Part shown: positions 28,331 through 40,383 of the stretch, piece after piece
Numbering within the stretch: position 1 is the first letter of the stretch
Layout: every line of letters begins with the position of its first letter
Assembly (NCBI GenBank): GCA_964523405.1
Contig: CAZGAQ010000007.1
Coordinates: 98,245-162,244 of the forward strand
Origin: CAZGAQ01 sp964523405
GTDB lineage: Bacteria; Planctomycetota; Phycisphaerae; UBA1845; Fen-1342
Direction of reading: 5' to 3'
DNA length: 64,000 nt
Notes under the pieces: model-generated
The model's input: the letters and a program-made list of their open reading frames with translations, nothing else
Told to the model about the DNA's origin: nothing
The model's database searches: none
Made by a program: the position numbers and the translations under genes

Positions 28331-28388
28331 CGCGACGCTTACGCCCTAGTGTCGCCGAGGCGCGCCCAGGCTGTCAAAGGTGCCGCCC

Positions 28389-29102
28389 CTACGCCACCCC
28401 CAAATACGCCTTCCGCACCAGGTCGCTGGCCGCGAGTTCTGCGGCCGGTGCTTCGAGTGCGATGCGACCCACCTCCAGGACGTAGCCGTAGTGCGCCGTC
28501 TTCAGGGCCTGGTGGGCGTTCTGCTCGACCAAGAGCACGGTCGTACCCGCGGCGTTGATCTCGCGGATGATCTGGAAGATGGTCTGCACCACCTGCGGGG
28601 CAAGGCCGAGCGAGGGTTCATCAAGCAATAGCAGCCGCGGGCGGGCGAGGAGGGCCCGGGCAATCGCGAGCATCTGCTGCTCGCCGCCGGACAGTGTGGC
28701 CGCACTCTGCTTGAGCCGCTCGCGCAGGCGCGGGAACAGCGTCAGCGCCCGTTCGCGGTCCTGGGCGATCCCCGCGCGGTCGCGCCGCGCATACGCCCCG
28801 ATCTCCAGATTCTCCTCGACCGTAAAGTTCGCGAAGATGCCGCGGCCTTCCGGCGCGTGCGCGATGCCGCGCTCCACGATCTCATGCGGCGGCTTTCCGA
28901 CCAGCGCTTCGCCGTCGAAGAGAATCGTCCCCTGCACGGGCTTGTGCAGCCCCGAGATCGTCCGCAGCGTCGTCGACTTGCCCGCGCCGTTCGCCCCGAT
29001 CAACGTCACGATCTGCCCGGCCGTCACGGCGACGTTGATTCCCTGCAGCGCTCGCACCGCGCCGTACCGCACGTGCACGTCCTGGAGTTCCAGCAGCGCC
29101 AT
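28389..29102 (-). CDS. livF: Branched-chain amino acid ABC transporter ATPase LivF
   Basis: This 237-residue ATPase has Walker A G-A-N-G-A-G-K-S-T, the signature L-S-G-G-E-Q-Q-M, Walker B L-L-L-L-D-E-P-S-L-G-L-A-P and a LivF-type end. In high-affinity branched-chain amino acid uptake, LivF and LivG power the LivH/LivM permeases with a periplasmic LivJ/K binding protein. It follows livG after 3 bp. No livH, livM or binding protein is next to the pair, so these must be elsewhere or the pair serves a related amide/urea-type system. Start and length are normal for the family. Confidence 0.92.
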   Translation of the reverse strand: MALLELQDVHVRYGAVRALQGINVAVTAGQIVTLIGANGAGKSTTLRTISGLHKPVQGTILFDGEALVGKPPHEIVERGIAHAPEGRGIFANFTVEENLEIGAYARRDRAGIAQDRERALTLFPRLRERLKQSAATLSGGEQQMLAIARALLARPRLLLLDEPSLGLAPQVVQTIFQIIREINAAGTTVLLVEQNAHQALKTAHYGYVLEVGRIALEAPAAELAASDLVRKAYLGVA

Positions 29103-29105
29103 GCC

Positions 29106-29882
29106 CTACTTCACCGCCTCCGGCGTCCCCAGGTAGGCCGCGATCACCTTCGGGTCGCCCTGCACCTCGGCCGGCGTGCCGACCGCGATCGTCTGCCCAT
29201 AGTCCAGCACGGTAATCCGCTCGCAAATGTCCATGACGACGCCCATGTCGTGCTCGATCAACAGGATCGTCATGCCGAATTTCGTCCGCACCGTCCGGAT
29301 CAGCTCCCGCAGCGCCAGCTTTTCCTGCGGGTTCATCCCGGCCGCAGGTTCATCGAGCAGCAGCACGCGCGGCCCCGTCGCCAGCGCCCGCGCCATTTCC
29401 AGCCGCCGCTGATCCCCGTACGGCAGATTCCGCGCCAGCTCGTCCCGCCGCCCCGCTAGCCCGAACGTCTCCAACAATTCGAGCCCTCGCGCCAAAATCG
29501 CCCGCTCCTCGCCGACGTGCCGCCCCGTCCGCAGCACCGTCCCCAGGAGCCGCCGCCGCGCCCGAAGCTGGCAGCCGATCCGCACGTTATCGAGCACCGT
29601 CAGGTCTGCGAACAGCCGACTCGCCTGGAACGTCCGCGCAATTCCCGCCGCCGCGATCTGGTGCGGCCGCAGACCGTTGAGCACCCGCCCTTCCAGCTTC
29701 ACCGTGCCGGCGGTGGGTCGATACACCCCAGTGAGAAGATTGAACACGGTCGTCTTGCCGGCCCCGTTCGGTCCGATGAGCCCCTGCAGGTCTCCGGGCT
29801 CCAGGCGCAGACTGAAACCCTGCACAGCCTTCAGCCCGCCGAACGCGATCGAAATTCCCTCGACCTCCAGCAGCGGTGTCAT
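29106..29882 (-). CDS. livG: Branched-chain amino acid ABC transporter ATPase LivG
   Basis: This 258-residue ATPase has Walker A G-P-N-G-A-G-K-T-T, the LivG signature L-P-Y-G-D-Q-R-R-L-E-M-A-R-A-L in place of LSGGQ, Walker B L-L-L-D-E-P-A-A-G-M-N-P, the D-loop region and H-switch I-E-H-D-M. It is the first gene of the two-gene minus-strand unit with livF and faces away from sucA. No strong ribosome-binding site is seen upstream of the ATG at 29882. Confidence 0.92.
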   Translation of the reverse strand: MTPLLEVEGISIAFGGLKAVQGFSLRLEPGDLQGLIGPNGAGKTTVFNLLTGVYRPTAGTVKLEGRVLNGLRPHQIAAAGIARTFQASRLFADLTVLDNVRIGCQLRARRRLLGTVLRTGRHVGEERAILARGLELLETFGLAGRRDELARNLPYGDQRRLEMARALATGPRVLLLDEPAAGMNPQEKLALRELIRTVRTKFGMTILLIEHDMGVVMDICERITVLDYGQTIAVGTPAEVQGDPKVIAAYLGTPEAVK

Positions 29883-29990
29883 GGACGCGTACTAGAACGG
29901 CAAACCCGCCCGCCGCCAAGAGCGCATTCTCAGCCTCCCGCCGTGGCGCAGGCACCTGGCCTGCGAACCCGCGGCCTCCTACCGCCGCGC

Positions 29991-30030
29991 CACCGTCATT
30001 CCGAAGGAGCCTGGCGACTGAGGAATCTGC
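29991..30030. repeat. Dispersed repeat copy near sucA
   Basis: The sequence starting ACCGTCATTCCGAAGGAGC matches the 37450-37488 copy closely over about 39 bases, with differences mainly in the middle three bases. Its partner copies lie next to the tRNA-Ser gene. It is intergenic here as well. Confidence 0.6.
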
Positions 30031-30084
30031 CCCCGAGCGACGAGTGCCACCGACCTACGCGCTCGCCTGCCGCAATCCCGCTGG

Positions 30085-30123
30085 TTTTCACTTTTTCACC
30101 TTTTCACTTTTGCACGTTTTCAC
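30085..30123. repeat. TTTTCAC short repeats upstream of sucA
   Basis: Four exact TTTTCAC units (30085-30091, 30093-30099, 30101-30107, 30117-30123) and one TTTTGCAC (30108-30115) follow one another. It is a rare A+T-rich island in a GC-rich region and lies between the divergent livG and sucA starts, so it may bind a regulator or ease melting. Confidence 0.6.
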
Positions 30124-30273
30124 GTGTCTCGTCCCTGTTCACCTGCCCCCTTGCCGCTGTGCTCCCCCCCACCGCCCCCACCCTGCGGACATGCCGCCCG
30201 CTATAATCCCCAAACAGTGCTTTCGGCGCCACAGGCTGCGTCTGGACGAGAGCCCGGACTGGATCAACGTCAC

Positions 30274-33237
<2,964 letters not shown>

Positions 33238-33368
33238 CAGCGTATCTATGTGCCGACCGGCGTTACCTTTGCGGCAAGAGGGCGGAGCGGTGCGATTGGG
33301 AAGAGCCGTGCTTGGCACGCGGAGTTCGTCCGCCCCTCCGGGTCGGCGTGAGAATCGGGCGGCGTTTT

Positions 33369-33438
33369 CCAGGGGCTGAAGCCCCTGGCTACGATCGTTG
33401 GCCCCTTCGGGGCCGGGACCCGCCCGGGGCCGGGTCCC
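33369..33438. repeat. Three adjacent palindromes between convergent genes
   Basis: CCAGGGGC/GCCCCTGG (33369-33388, 4-nt loop), GGCCCC/GGGGCC (33400-33414, 3-nt loop) and GGGACCCG/CGGGTCCC (33415-33438, 8-nt loop) stand in a row between the sucA stop and the convergent permease stop. They could act as a bidirectional transcript end or be mobile palindromes. Confidence 0.65.
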
Positions 33439-33447
33439 GCGAGCCGT

Positions 33448-34944
33448 TCACGACCGCGCCGCGTTGCGCGGGTTCAGGAGGCTGTGGCGCCGGCCGTAGA
33501 GGAAGTAGACGCCCAGGCCGGCGACCAGCCAGACGGCGAGCCGCAGCCAGTTCTCCCAGGGGAGCGAGAACATCAGCAGCAGGCACATGAGGATGCCGAG
33601 GATCGGGACGAGGGGCACGAGCGGCGCGCGGAACGGGCGTTCGGCGTGCGGGTGGGTGCGGCGCATGATGAGCACGGCCGAGCAGACGATCGCGAAGGCC
33701 AGCAGCGTGCCGATGTTGACCAGTTCCATAAGAAACGAGAGCGGCAGCAGCCCGGCCATCAGGCAGATCAACAGCCCGGTCAGTAGCGTGGACTTCCACG
33801 GCGTGCGGAAGCGCGGGTGGACGGCCCCAAAGAACCCCGGCGGCAGCAGCCGGTCCCGCGCCATTGCCAGCAGCACGCGCGGCTGGCTCAGCATCAGCAC
33901 CAGCAGCACGGACGTGATGCCCGTCATCGCTCCCACCGAAATAGCGATGCTCGCCCAGGGCAGGCCCACGCGCTCGAACGCGGCTGCGACCGGAGCCCGC
34001 TCCTCGAGTTCCGTGGCCGGCACCATGCCCGTCAGCACCGCCGACACCGCGCAGTACAGCAGCGTACAGATCAGCAGCGAACCGACGATGCCGATGGGCA
34101 CGTCGCGCCGCGGATTGCGCGCCTCCTCGGCGTGCGTAGACACGGAGTCGAAGCCGATATATGCGATGAAGGAGATCGCGGCCCCGGCCAGCATGCCGAG
34201 CGGTTTGCCGGCCGCGTTCTGCTCGCCCCAGATTGTGTGTCCGAAGAAGCTCAGGCCCGCGTAGCCGTACGGGGCGAAGGGATGCCAGTTGGCCGGGTTG
34301 ATGTAGAAGGCCCCGAGCACGATCACGAAGATCACAATCGCGACCTTCGTAACCACCATGGCCGCGTTGAAGCTCGCGCTCTCGCGGATGCCCTTCACCA
34401 GGATCAGCGTGATCGCGACGGTGATCACGACGGCGGGTAGGTCAAACCAGTTTCCCGTCAGCACCAGTTCGCCGGTGGCCGCCGAGAAGTCGAAAGGCGC
34501 GCCCGTCAGGAAGCTGGGGACGCGCAGGGGAGTGTCGTTGACGAGCCTGCAGAAGTACCCCGACCAGCCGTTGGCCACGAAGGCCGCCCCGATGCCGTAC
34601 TCCAGCACCAGGTCCCAGCCGATGATCCAGGCGAGCAACTCGCCGAGCGTCGCGTAGGCATAGGTGTAGGCCGATCCGGCGACCGGCACCATGGACGCCA
34701 GCTCCGCGTACGACAGCGCCGCGAACACACAAGCCAACCCGGCCACGACAAACGAGAGCATCATGGCCGGTCCGGTGGTGTTGTGGGCGACGGCACCGGT
34801 GGTGACGAAGATGCCGGTACCGATGATGCAGCCCACCCCAAGACTCGTAAGCTGAACCGGTCCGAGGATGCGCCGCAACCGGTTTCCGCCTTCCATTTCG
34901 GCCAAAAGGACGTTGAGGGGCTTCTTGGCGAAGAGTTGGCTCAT
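33448..34944 (-). CDS. APC-family amino acid permease
   Basis: This 498-residue transporter has the APC signature in helix 1 (G-C-I-I-G-T-G-I-F-V-T-T-G) and about 12-14 helices. A-G-S-A-Y-T-Y-A-Y-A-T-L-G-E and W-D-L-V-L-E-Y-G-I-G follow, as in cationic amino acid transporters of the CAT/YfnA type, which are longer than most APC proteins. It probably imports a basic or neutral amino acid; the exact substrate is not visible. It sits opposite sucA and has no operon partner. Confidence 0.87.
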   Translation of the reverse strand: MSQLFAKKPLNVLLAEMEGGNRLRRILGPVQLTSLGVGCIIGTGIFVTTGAVAHNTTGPAMMLSFVVAGLACVFAALSYAELASMVPVAGSAYTYAYATLGELLAWIIGWDLVLEYGIGAAFVANGWSGYFCRLVNDTPLRVPSFLTGAPFDFSAATGELVLTGNWFDLPAVVITVAITLILVKGIRESASFNAAMVVTKVAIVIFVIVLGAFYINPANWHPFAPYGYAGLSFFGHTIWGEQNAAGKPLGMLAGAAISFIAYIGFDSVSTHAEEARNPRRDVPIGIVGSLLICTLLYCAVSAVLTGMVPATELEERAPVAAAFERVGLPWASIAISVGAMTGITSVLLVLMLSQPRVLLAMARDRLLPPGFFGAVHPRFRTPWKSTLLTGLLICLMAGLLPLSFLMELVNIGTLLAFAIVCSAVLIMRRTHPHAERPFRAPLVPLVPILGILMCLLLMFSLPWENWLRLAVWLVAGLGVYFLYGRRHSLLNPRNAARS

Positions 34945-35411
34945 GAACGCATATCATGACCGACCCGGACACCCGTACGCAAGCGCTTCCGTCATTGCGG
35001 TCTGTGCCATCGATCCTGTGGTGTGACACCGGCGTCCCGCGGACAAGCGCAGCGCACTGTACTCCGCCCCGCACTGACCCCGGCCGGTCACCTCACCGTC
35101 GCGACATGCCGTACCCCGCTCGGCTCTCACCGCACTCGGTGACAGCTCCTGAACCGCGAACGCACGCAAAAGGCTGGACAGTGCATGACGCGCACACAGT
35201 AGAATCGCCTTTTAATTGGTCCCGTGCTTCTGCGAGGCATCCCCGTGCGGGACTGTGGGCCGAAGGCAGCGTCGTACACGCATAACCAAACACCCCCCGT
35301 TGCGCCGCCACCCCCCGGCGCGCAGCGCGGACGTTCTTACCGGTCCCGGCCGCTCGTGACTGCGTCGTCACGCGCCGCCGCGACGCGCTTCTTCATAACG
35401 GAGGCACGAAG
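34945..35411. other. Divergent intergenic region, 467 bp
   Basis: The region separates the amino acid permease from the dockerin-bearing secreted protein. TGGACA (35175-35180) and TAGAAT (35200-35205) are 19 bp apart on the plus strand, a weak promoter candidate for the secreted protein far upstream of its start. No gene was seen. Confidence 0.35.
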
Positions 35412-37358
35412 ATGAATCGAGCGCTTCTCTTCCTCGTCGCGGCCGCACTGCTCCTGGGTCTGCCGGCCCGCGGGGCCGCCCAAAGCTGCAACTATGGCGA
35501 ACCGGCCAGTGCGGACCCGCTGAATCCGCGTACCATCGACGGGTCCAATGGCCAGCACGTCGTGCTCATGGACTGCTACGCAGCGACCGACACCAGCTTC
35601 ATCGGCGGCGTCTACGTTGGCAACGTCACGTACTTCGCCATCACGCCGGATGTCACCGGGACCATGATCGTATCCACCTGTCACCCCAACACCCTCTTCG
35701 ACACCGTGGTCGGCCTGTACGACACCGCCGGCGGCGAGCTCACCTACAGCGACGACGCGTACTGGCCCGACTGCTCGGCACACTGCACCGGCTATACCAG
35801 CCAGCTCTCCTACAACGTGACCGCCGGCTACCGGTACTTCATTCGCGTCGGCTCCTACAACAATAATCCGCAGGGCTGCGCACTGTGCCTGGGCCTGATC
35901 GTCTCGGTCGGCTACCCCTGCGGCGACCCGCCGCGCAACTTCATCTGCCAATTCCCGCGCGAACTCTCCGGGCTTCCTGGCACGCAGCATGCGCTCGTCG
36001 ACACGACCGACCTCAGTCTGAGCCACGCCCGCTGGCCCTGCCAGCCCGCCACGACGCAGGTGGTCTGGTTCACCATTCAGCCGCTGGTCTATGGCGACCT
36101 CACGGTCTCCACCTGCAACGTCGGCACGAATTACGACACGGTCCTGCGCCTGCTCACCGGCGAATGTGGGGGCTACATGACCCAGCTTGAGTGCGTGGAC
36201 TACTCGGACTGCCCGCGCGACCCCGCTGCCGCGCAATTCACGCGTCGCGTCCGCGCCTACGACGGCTATTACCTCGCCGTGGGAGCCTACGACGGCTCGG
36301 GCGATTGCCTCGATCTCGAGGTCACGCTGACAGACCGCTGTGAGTACGACACCCAGTCCCCCACCGCCGACCTCTACGTCGCCGACTTCGCCTGCGTCCC
36401 CTTCGGTCAGCCCTTCGAACTCACCGGCGCCGCCAGCGATCCCGAAGATAACCTCAACCGCTGGTGGATCGCCGAACGTGCCATTAACTCCCCCACCTGG
36501 GATTTCATCGCCGACGGCTACAACCCCGTCGCCGGCCAGTTTTGCCACTGGACCCCCGCCACCGCCGGCTACCGCATCGTGCAATTGACCGTCGAGGACG
36601 GCTGCGGCCACTCCGCCACGGCGGCGCACCTCGTCTACGTGGACACCGGCCCCAGCGCCCACCTCAACTGGCCGACTACCGGCCAGAACGTCACCGGCCG
36701 CGTCTGCATCGACGGCTACGTCGGCCACGGCGTCTGCGGCGTCAGCTATAGCGTCGACTACCGCCTGCTCGGCACCATCCCCTGGACGCCCGTCGAAGGC
36801 GTCGTCTCCTATCCCGGTCCAGTGGCCAATCTGACGCTCGCGCACTGGGACACGCTCAACCCGCCTGTGCCGGAAGGCACCTACGAGCTGCGCGTCTACG
36901 CCTTCAGCCCCGGCGGCGCGAGCGAGGACATCGTGACGGTGGACGTCGACAACACGGCCCCCACGGCGTTCATCGCCGAACCCGAGAATTGCCTGGCCGT
37001 GAATAACGTAGTCCAGATTTACGGCTCGGCCTACGACACGCACTTTACCCACTGGTATCTCGACTTCACGGGCGGTGCGATCCACACGTGGGTACCCATC
37101 GCCGAGGGCACTAACCCCGTCAACTATGACTACCTCGCCGACTGGGATACGACCGGTCTGCCGGCGTGTAGCTATGCCCTGCGCTTGCGTGTGTACGAAC
37201 CGACGGTCGAGTGCATCGTCGGCGCGCGGTACAGCGAGTACCTCACGACGGTTCGGATCGGCGAGCCGGGGCAGACCGCCGACCTCGACGGCGACGGCGA
37301 CGTGGACATCGACGACTTCGCGCTGTTCGCGCTGTGGTACACCGGCCCGCTGTGGTAG
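35412..37358 (+). CDS. Secreted protein with Ig-like domains and dockerin-like C-terminus
   Basis: This 648-residue protein has a signal peptide (residues 1-24) and two repeated beta-rich domains of a PPC-like type: G-T-M-I-V-S-T-C-H-P-N with F-D-T-V-V-G-L-Y, then D-L-T-V-S-T-C-N-V-G with Y-D-T-V-L-R-L-L. Further Ig-like sheets follow (about residues 325-620). The C-terminus has a single dockerin-like calcium loop D-L-D-G-D-G-D-V-D-I-D-D-F-A-L-F, which could bind a cohesin or act as a calcium-stabilised anchor. The ATG at 35412 has GGAGG upstream. Cysteines occur in pairs, so disulphides are likely. A role in surface assembly or binding fits; no enzyme motif was seen. Confidence 0.82.
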   Translation: MNRALLFLVAAALLLGLPARGAAQSCNYGEPASADPLNPRTIDGSNGQHVVLMDCYAATDTSFIGGVYVGNVTYFAITPDVTGTMIVSTCHPNTLFDTVVGLYDTAGGELTYSDDAYWPDCSAHCTGYTSQLSYNVTAGYRYFIRVGSYNNNPQGCALCLGLIVSVGYPCGDPPRNFICQFPRELSGLPGTQHALVDTTDLSLSHARWPCQPATTQVVWFTIQPLVYGDLTVSTCNVGTNYDTVLRLLTGECGGYMTQLECVDYSDCPRDPAAAQFTRRVRAYDGYYLAVGAYDGSGDCLDLEVTLTDRCEYDTQSPTADLYVADFACVPFGQPFELTGAASDPEDNLNRWWIAERAINSPTWDFIADGYNPVAGQFCHWTPATAGYRIVQLTVEDGCGHSATAAHLVYVDTGPSAHLNWPTTGQNVTGRVCIDGYVGHGVCGVSYSVDYRLLGTIPWTPVEGVVSYPGPVANLTLAHWDTLNPPVPEGTYELRVYAFSPGGASEDIVTVDVDNTAPTAFIAEPENCLAVNNVVQIYGSAYDTHFTHWYLDFTGGAIHTWVPIAEGTNPVNYDYLADWDTTGLPACSYALRLRVYEPTVECIVGARYSEYLTTVRIGEPGQTADLDGDGDVDIDDFALFALWYTGPLW

Positions 37359-37735
37359 CCCGCGGCCGGCGCCCATCGACGTTTCGAACGAGCAGGATGA
37401 CCGTCGTTCCGAAGGAGCGGAGCGACGGTCATGCCGCACGAGCGAGGTGACCGTCATTCCGAAGGAGCGGAGCGACCGAGGAGTCTGCCGTCAACAACGT
37501 TGCGCCTACGGCGGATCAGGTCGCCGCCGAACTCGGCACTTTGAACTTTGAGCGGACGCCGCGACCAAAGACTCGGCTACCGACCACAGTGCGCGTCCGA
37601 ACAACTGCACCGCGCGATCCGCCGGCCGACCCGCCGGCCGACCGGCACGGCCGGGCCCGTGTTCGTCGCCGCGCCCACTTCCGCCTTGCATCCCCGCCCC
37701 CCATCCGCCATCATGACATTGGCTGCCCGCTATCT
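37359..37735. other. Intergenic region with repeats, 377 bp
   Basis: It contains the dispersed repeat pair listed separately and a short CCGCCGGCCGAC tandem at about 37617-37640. No gene is supported. The tRNA-Ser gene follows. Confidence 0.45.
37399..37488. repeat. Two copies of a dispersed repeat next to tRNA-Ser
   Basis: The unit GACCGTCG/ATTCCGAAGGAGC...GCGAC occurs at 37399-37426 and 37449-37476 with one difference over 28 bases. In the first copy GACCGTCG and CGACGGTC (37399-37406, 37423-37430) form a hairpin. A third, similar copy lies at 29991-30030. They are in non-coding sequence. Confidence 0.65.
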
Positions 37736-37820
37736 GGAGAGGTGTCCGAGTGGCTAAAGGAGCCGGTCTTGAAAACCGGTGACCCGCAAGGGTTCGCGGG
37801 TTCGAATCCCGCCCTCTCCG
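37736..37820 (+). tRNA. tRNA-Ser (anticodon UGA)
   Basis: The acceptor GGAGAGG (37736-37742) pairs with CCTCTCC (37813-37819), with G as the discriminator at 37820. The anticodon stem CCGGT/ACCGG encloses loop CTTGAAA with anticodon TGA (37770-37772), which reads UCA and UCG/UCU by wobble. A long variable arm (GACCC/GGGTT) and the T arm GCGGG/CCCGC confirm a class II serine tRNA. CCA is not encoded, so it must be added after transcription. Confidence 0.97.
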
Positions 37821-37946
37821 TGCCGAATCCCGCCGCCCTCGTGTGACGCTGCCCCGGCGGGCCGCACTCACGCACTCCGGTGGGGCTTCGAAATCACGCG
37901 CGGCAGCGCTGCGCAATGCCCAATCACGCCGCCCCGCGGTGACCCG

Positions 37947-39875
37947 CTACTGCCCTTCCCGGTACGCGCGCCCCGCTTCGTACAGTGCCAGTCGCGCCCG
38001 AATCCGCGCCACCAACCGTTCGTCGCCATCCCGCTGCGCGGCTTCGATCGCGCGCTGCGCCGTTGCCACCGCGCGCGGAAACTGCCGCGCTTCCGCATGC
38101 GCGGCCGCCAGCGTGTCCAGCACCTGCGTCTGCTGCCCGCCAGTCAGGTTGTACGCCGATTCCGCCAGCCGCACCGCCTCGCTCCCCTGCCGATCCTGCG
38201 CCTGCGGCGTCGTCGCGTAAATCCACGCCAGCCGGTCGTATGCCAGCCAACACTTCTGGTTAGCCCACGCGACTTGGCGCAGCATCTCAATGGCTTCGCG
38301 CACCTGCCCCTGTGCCGCCAGCGCCTCCGCCAGCGCCGCCTGCAGATCGGGGAATTCCCGGTGTTGCTCCGCCGCGCGCCGCAGGTACGTCACCGCCTCC
38401 GCCCCGTGCCCCAGTTCCCGCAGCGCCTGCGCCACGCGGATATGCGTCGGCAGCGCGCTCGGCTCCAGCTCCAGCGACCGCTGCCAGTGCGTCAGCGCCT
38501 CCTCCGCCCGCCCCCGCATGAACAGCACGCTGCCGTAGTTGCCACGCCCCACCCAGCTCTCCGGGTTGTCCCGCACCACGCGCGCCCACAGGTGCGCCGA
38601 GTCCTGCCACACCGGCAAGTACTGCCGCGTACACACGGCCAGCGGTACGGCCACGATCACGGCCGCGACGACCGTGCCGACCTGGGCCAGCCGCACGGTG
38701 CTCCAGCGCTGCAGCGTGTCGTCCAGCGTCTGCAGGACGAACAGGAATACACCCAGGCACGCCAGGTACACGAACCGATCCGCCACGTACGAGTGGCTGT
38801 GATAGCCGAAGGGCAGCAGCCCAACGACCGGCAGCAGCGTCACGAGGAAATGCCCCAGGCCCCACAGGCGCAGCCCGCCCAGACGCCGCCGCCCCCACCA
38901 CGCCGCGCCCGCCGCCACAACGAGCCCCACTAGCGGCACCCACGCCCACAGGTCCTCCGGCGCAATCTCCCACCGCGGGTAGATCGGCGTCAACCCTCCT
39001 GGCCACAGGAGCTGCGCCACATAGAACCACACCACGCGCGCCGCCAGCAGCGGCCGTAACCCTGGCGCCAACGTGTCCGCCGGCCGATCTTCCACGGCGA
39101 CCAGCACCAGACTGGCCAATGCGCCGATGGCCGCGAACGGCACGAGCCGCTGCAGTGCCGCCCACACGTGTTCGCGCGGGGTGGTCGATGGCGGCGTGCT
39201 CTCCGCGCCGTCACGCACCACAAGCAGGTCCGCCAGCAACAACGCGCCGACCAGCGTCACACTGGCCGTCTTGCTTAAGAGCGCTGCGGCGAACGCCGCC
39301 AGCGCCAGAACATAGTACGCCGCGCGCCCGGTGTGTCGGTGGTGCAGGTACAGGAGGAAGGCCGCGAGCACGAAGGCCGTGGACAGCACGTTCTTGCGTT
39401 CCGTGATCCACGCCACCGACTCCACCTGCATGGGGTGCACGGCCAGCAGCAAGGCCGCGCCCCAGGCCACGCCCTCCCGCGCTCCCAGCCGCCGCAGCAC
39501 GAGCCCCGCCAACACGGCATTCAGCGCGTGCAACACGACGTTGGTTGCGTGATACCCGGCCGGATTCGCACCCCACAGCCGGTACTCCAGCCAAAGCGAG
39601 GTGTAGAACAGCGGGTAGTTCGGCAAACCCGCGGGTCCGTGCACGCTTGTCCAGATCGGGAGCAAACCGTCCGTGCGCGTGACCAGCGCGTTCATCGTGA
39701 CGTTGCGATCGTCGTCCCAGCCGACGAAGCCGTAGCGCAGGGCGGGCCAGTACAGCGCCGCGACACTCGCGACGACGACCACGGCACCGAGCCACACGCC
39801 AACAAGACGGCCCCGTGTGCCGCAGCCGGCGCGCTCCGTCTTGTTCGTTGGCGCCAGTGGCGCGCTCGTCATCAT
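37947..39875 (-). CDS. TMTC-like membrane protein with C-terminal TPR repeats
   Basis: This 642-residue protein has many N-terminal helices (about residues 20-400) and a C-terminal TPR region (about 430-600). The first loop after the first helix holds G-W-D-D-D, as in O-mannosyltransferase/TMTC and related lipid-linked-sugar glycosyltransferases, followed by W-I-T-E-R-K-N-V-L. The TPR part has helix-pair repeats such as W-V-G-R-G-N-Y-G-S-V-L-F. A role in adding sugars to exported proteins or surface polymers is likely, but the acceptor is unknown. The ATG at 39875 is preferred over 39950; the upstream 25 residues are unlike a signal. Confidence 0.75.
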   Translation of the reverse strand: MMTSAPLAPTNKTERAGCGTRGRLVGVWLGAVVVVASVAALYWPALRYGFVGWDDDRNVTMNALVTRTDGLLPIWTSVHGPAGLPNYPLFYTSLWLEYRLWGANPAGYHATNVVLHALNAVLAGLVLRRLGAREGVAWGAALLLAVHPMQVESVAWITERKNVLSTAFVLAAFLLYLHHRHTGRAAYYVLALAAFAAALLSKTASVTLVGALLLADLLVVRDGAESTPPSTTPREHVWAALQRLVPFAAIGALASLVLVAVEDRPADTLAPGLRPLLAARVVWFYVAQLLWPGGLTPIYPRWEIAPEDLWAWVPLVGLVVAAGAAWWGRRRLGGLRLWGLGHFLVTLLPVVGLLPFGYHSHSYVADRFVYLACLGVFLFVLQTLDDTLQRWSTVRLAQVGTVVAAVIVAVPLAVCTRQYLPVWQDSAHLWARVVRDNPESWVGRGNYGSVLFMRGRAEEALTHWQRSLELEPSALPTHIRVAQALRELGHGAEAVTYLRRAAEQHREFPDLQAALAEALAAQGQVREAIEMLRQVAWANQKCWLAYDRLAWIYATTPQAQDRQGSEAVRLAESAYNLTGGQQTQVLDTLAAAHAEARQFPRAVATAQRAIEAAQRDGDERLVARIRARLALYEAGRAYREGQ

Positions 39876-40383
39876 CTGATTCCATCTGGCGACCGCGTCG
39901 CCGGAAATCACAGCATTGGCCACGGCCGCGCTCGTCGCCGCACAGGCCAAGCCAAGGCCAGTATAACCGGCGGCGCGCGCCGCACGGGGATTGCCACCCT
40001 TTACCGGGCACGCTCAAAATCCCGCCCACCGCCACCAGTTCACCGCCCCCACACGGGCTGCGTCCGCTTTTGCCGCGCGGCCGCAAACTGTTGCCGGCCC
40101 GGAGGTTTCGCCGCCCCCGCCCTTATCGCGCGGTAAGGCGGAACCCCATAGGTAAATATCCAAGACTTTTCCGATCCGGGCGAGCGCGCGGCGCACCACG
40201 CCCGTCATACAAGTAGAGGGCTGCTGCATTGCGGGCTCGACGCGAAGCCCTGCAGCGTGCCGCTAAACCCCCGCACCAGGTCGACGGGAGTTCCAACATC
40301 GCGGCTGCCACCCCCCCGCTGCGGCGGGCGAGGGCTGCGGCGTGCTTGTCTGTTGGTGCGCCCCCGTCAACAGGAGACCGCGT
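39876..40383. other. Divergent intergenic region, 508 bp
   Basis: On the minus strand TATACT (39960-39965) could be a -10 box for the TMTC-like gene, but no -35 box is in place. A short GGGCT/AGCCC hairpin (about 40232-40250) lies near the plus-strand gene. Nothing else was seen. Confidence 0.35.

Larger units (their letters stand above)
29883..30273. other. Divergent intergenic region between livG and sucA
   Basis: This 391-bp region holds a dispersed repeat copy (29991-30030), a run of TTTTCAC units (30085-30123) and an exact TATAAT at 30202-30207, about 67 bp upstream of the sucA ATG. No matching -35 box was found at 15-19 bp. No gene was seen. Confidence 0.5.

Noticed and set aside
35337..37457. 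Long minus-strand frame opposite the dockerin-bearing protein
   Set aside because: It is Gly/Val/Asp-rich without motifs and lacks a start site; the plus strand has a signal peptide and a calcium loop.
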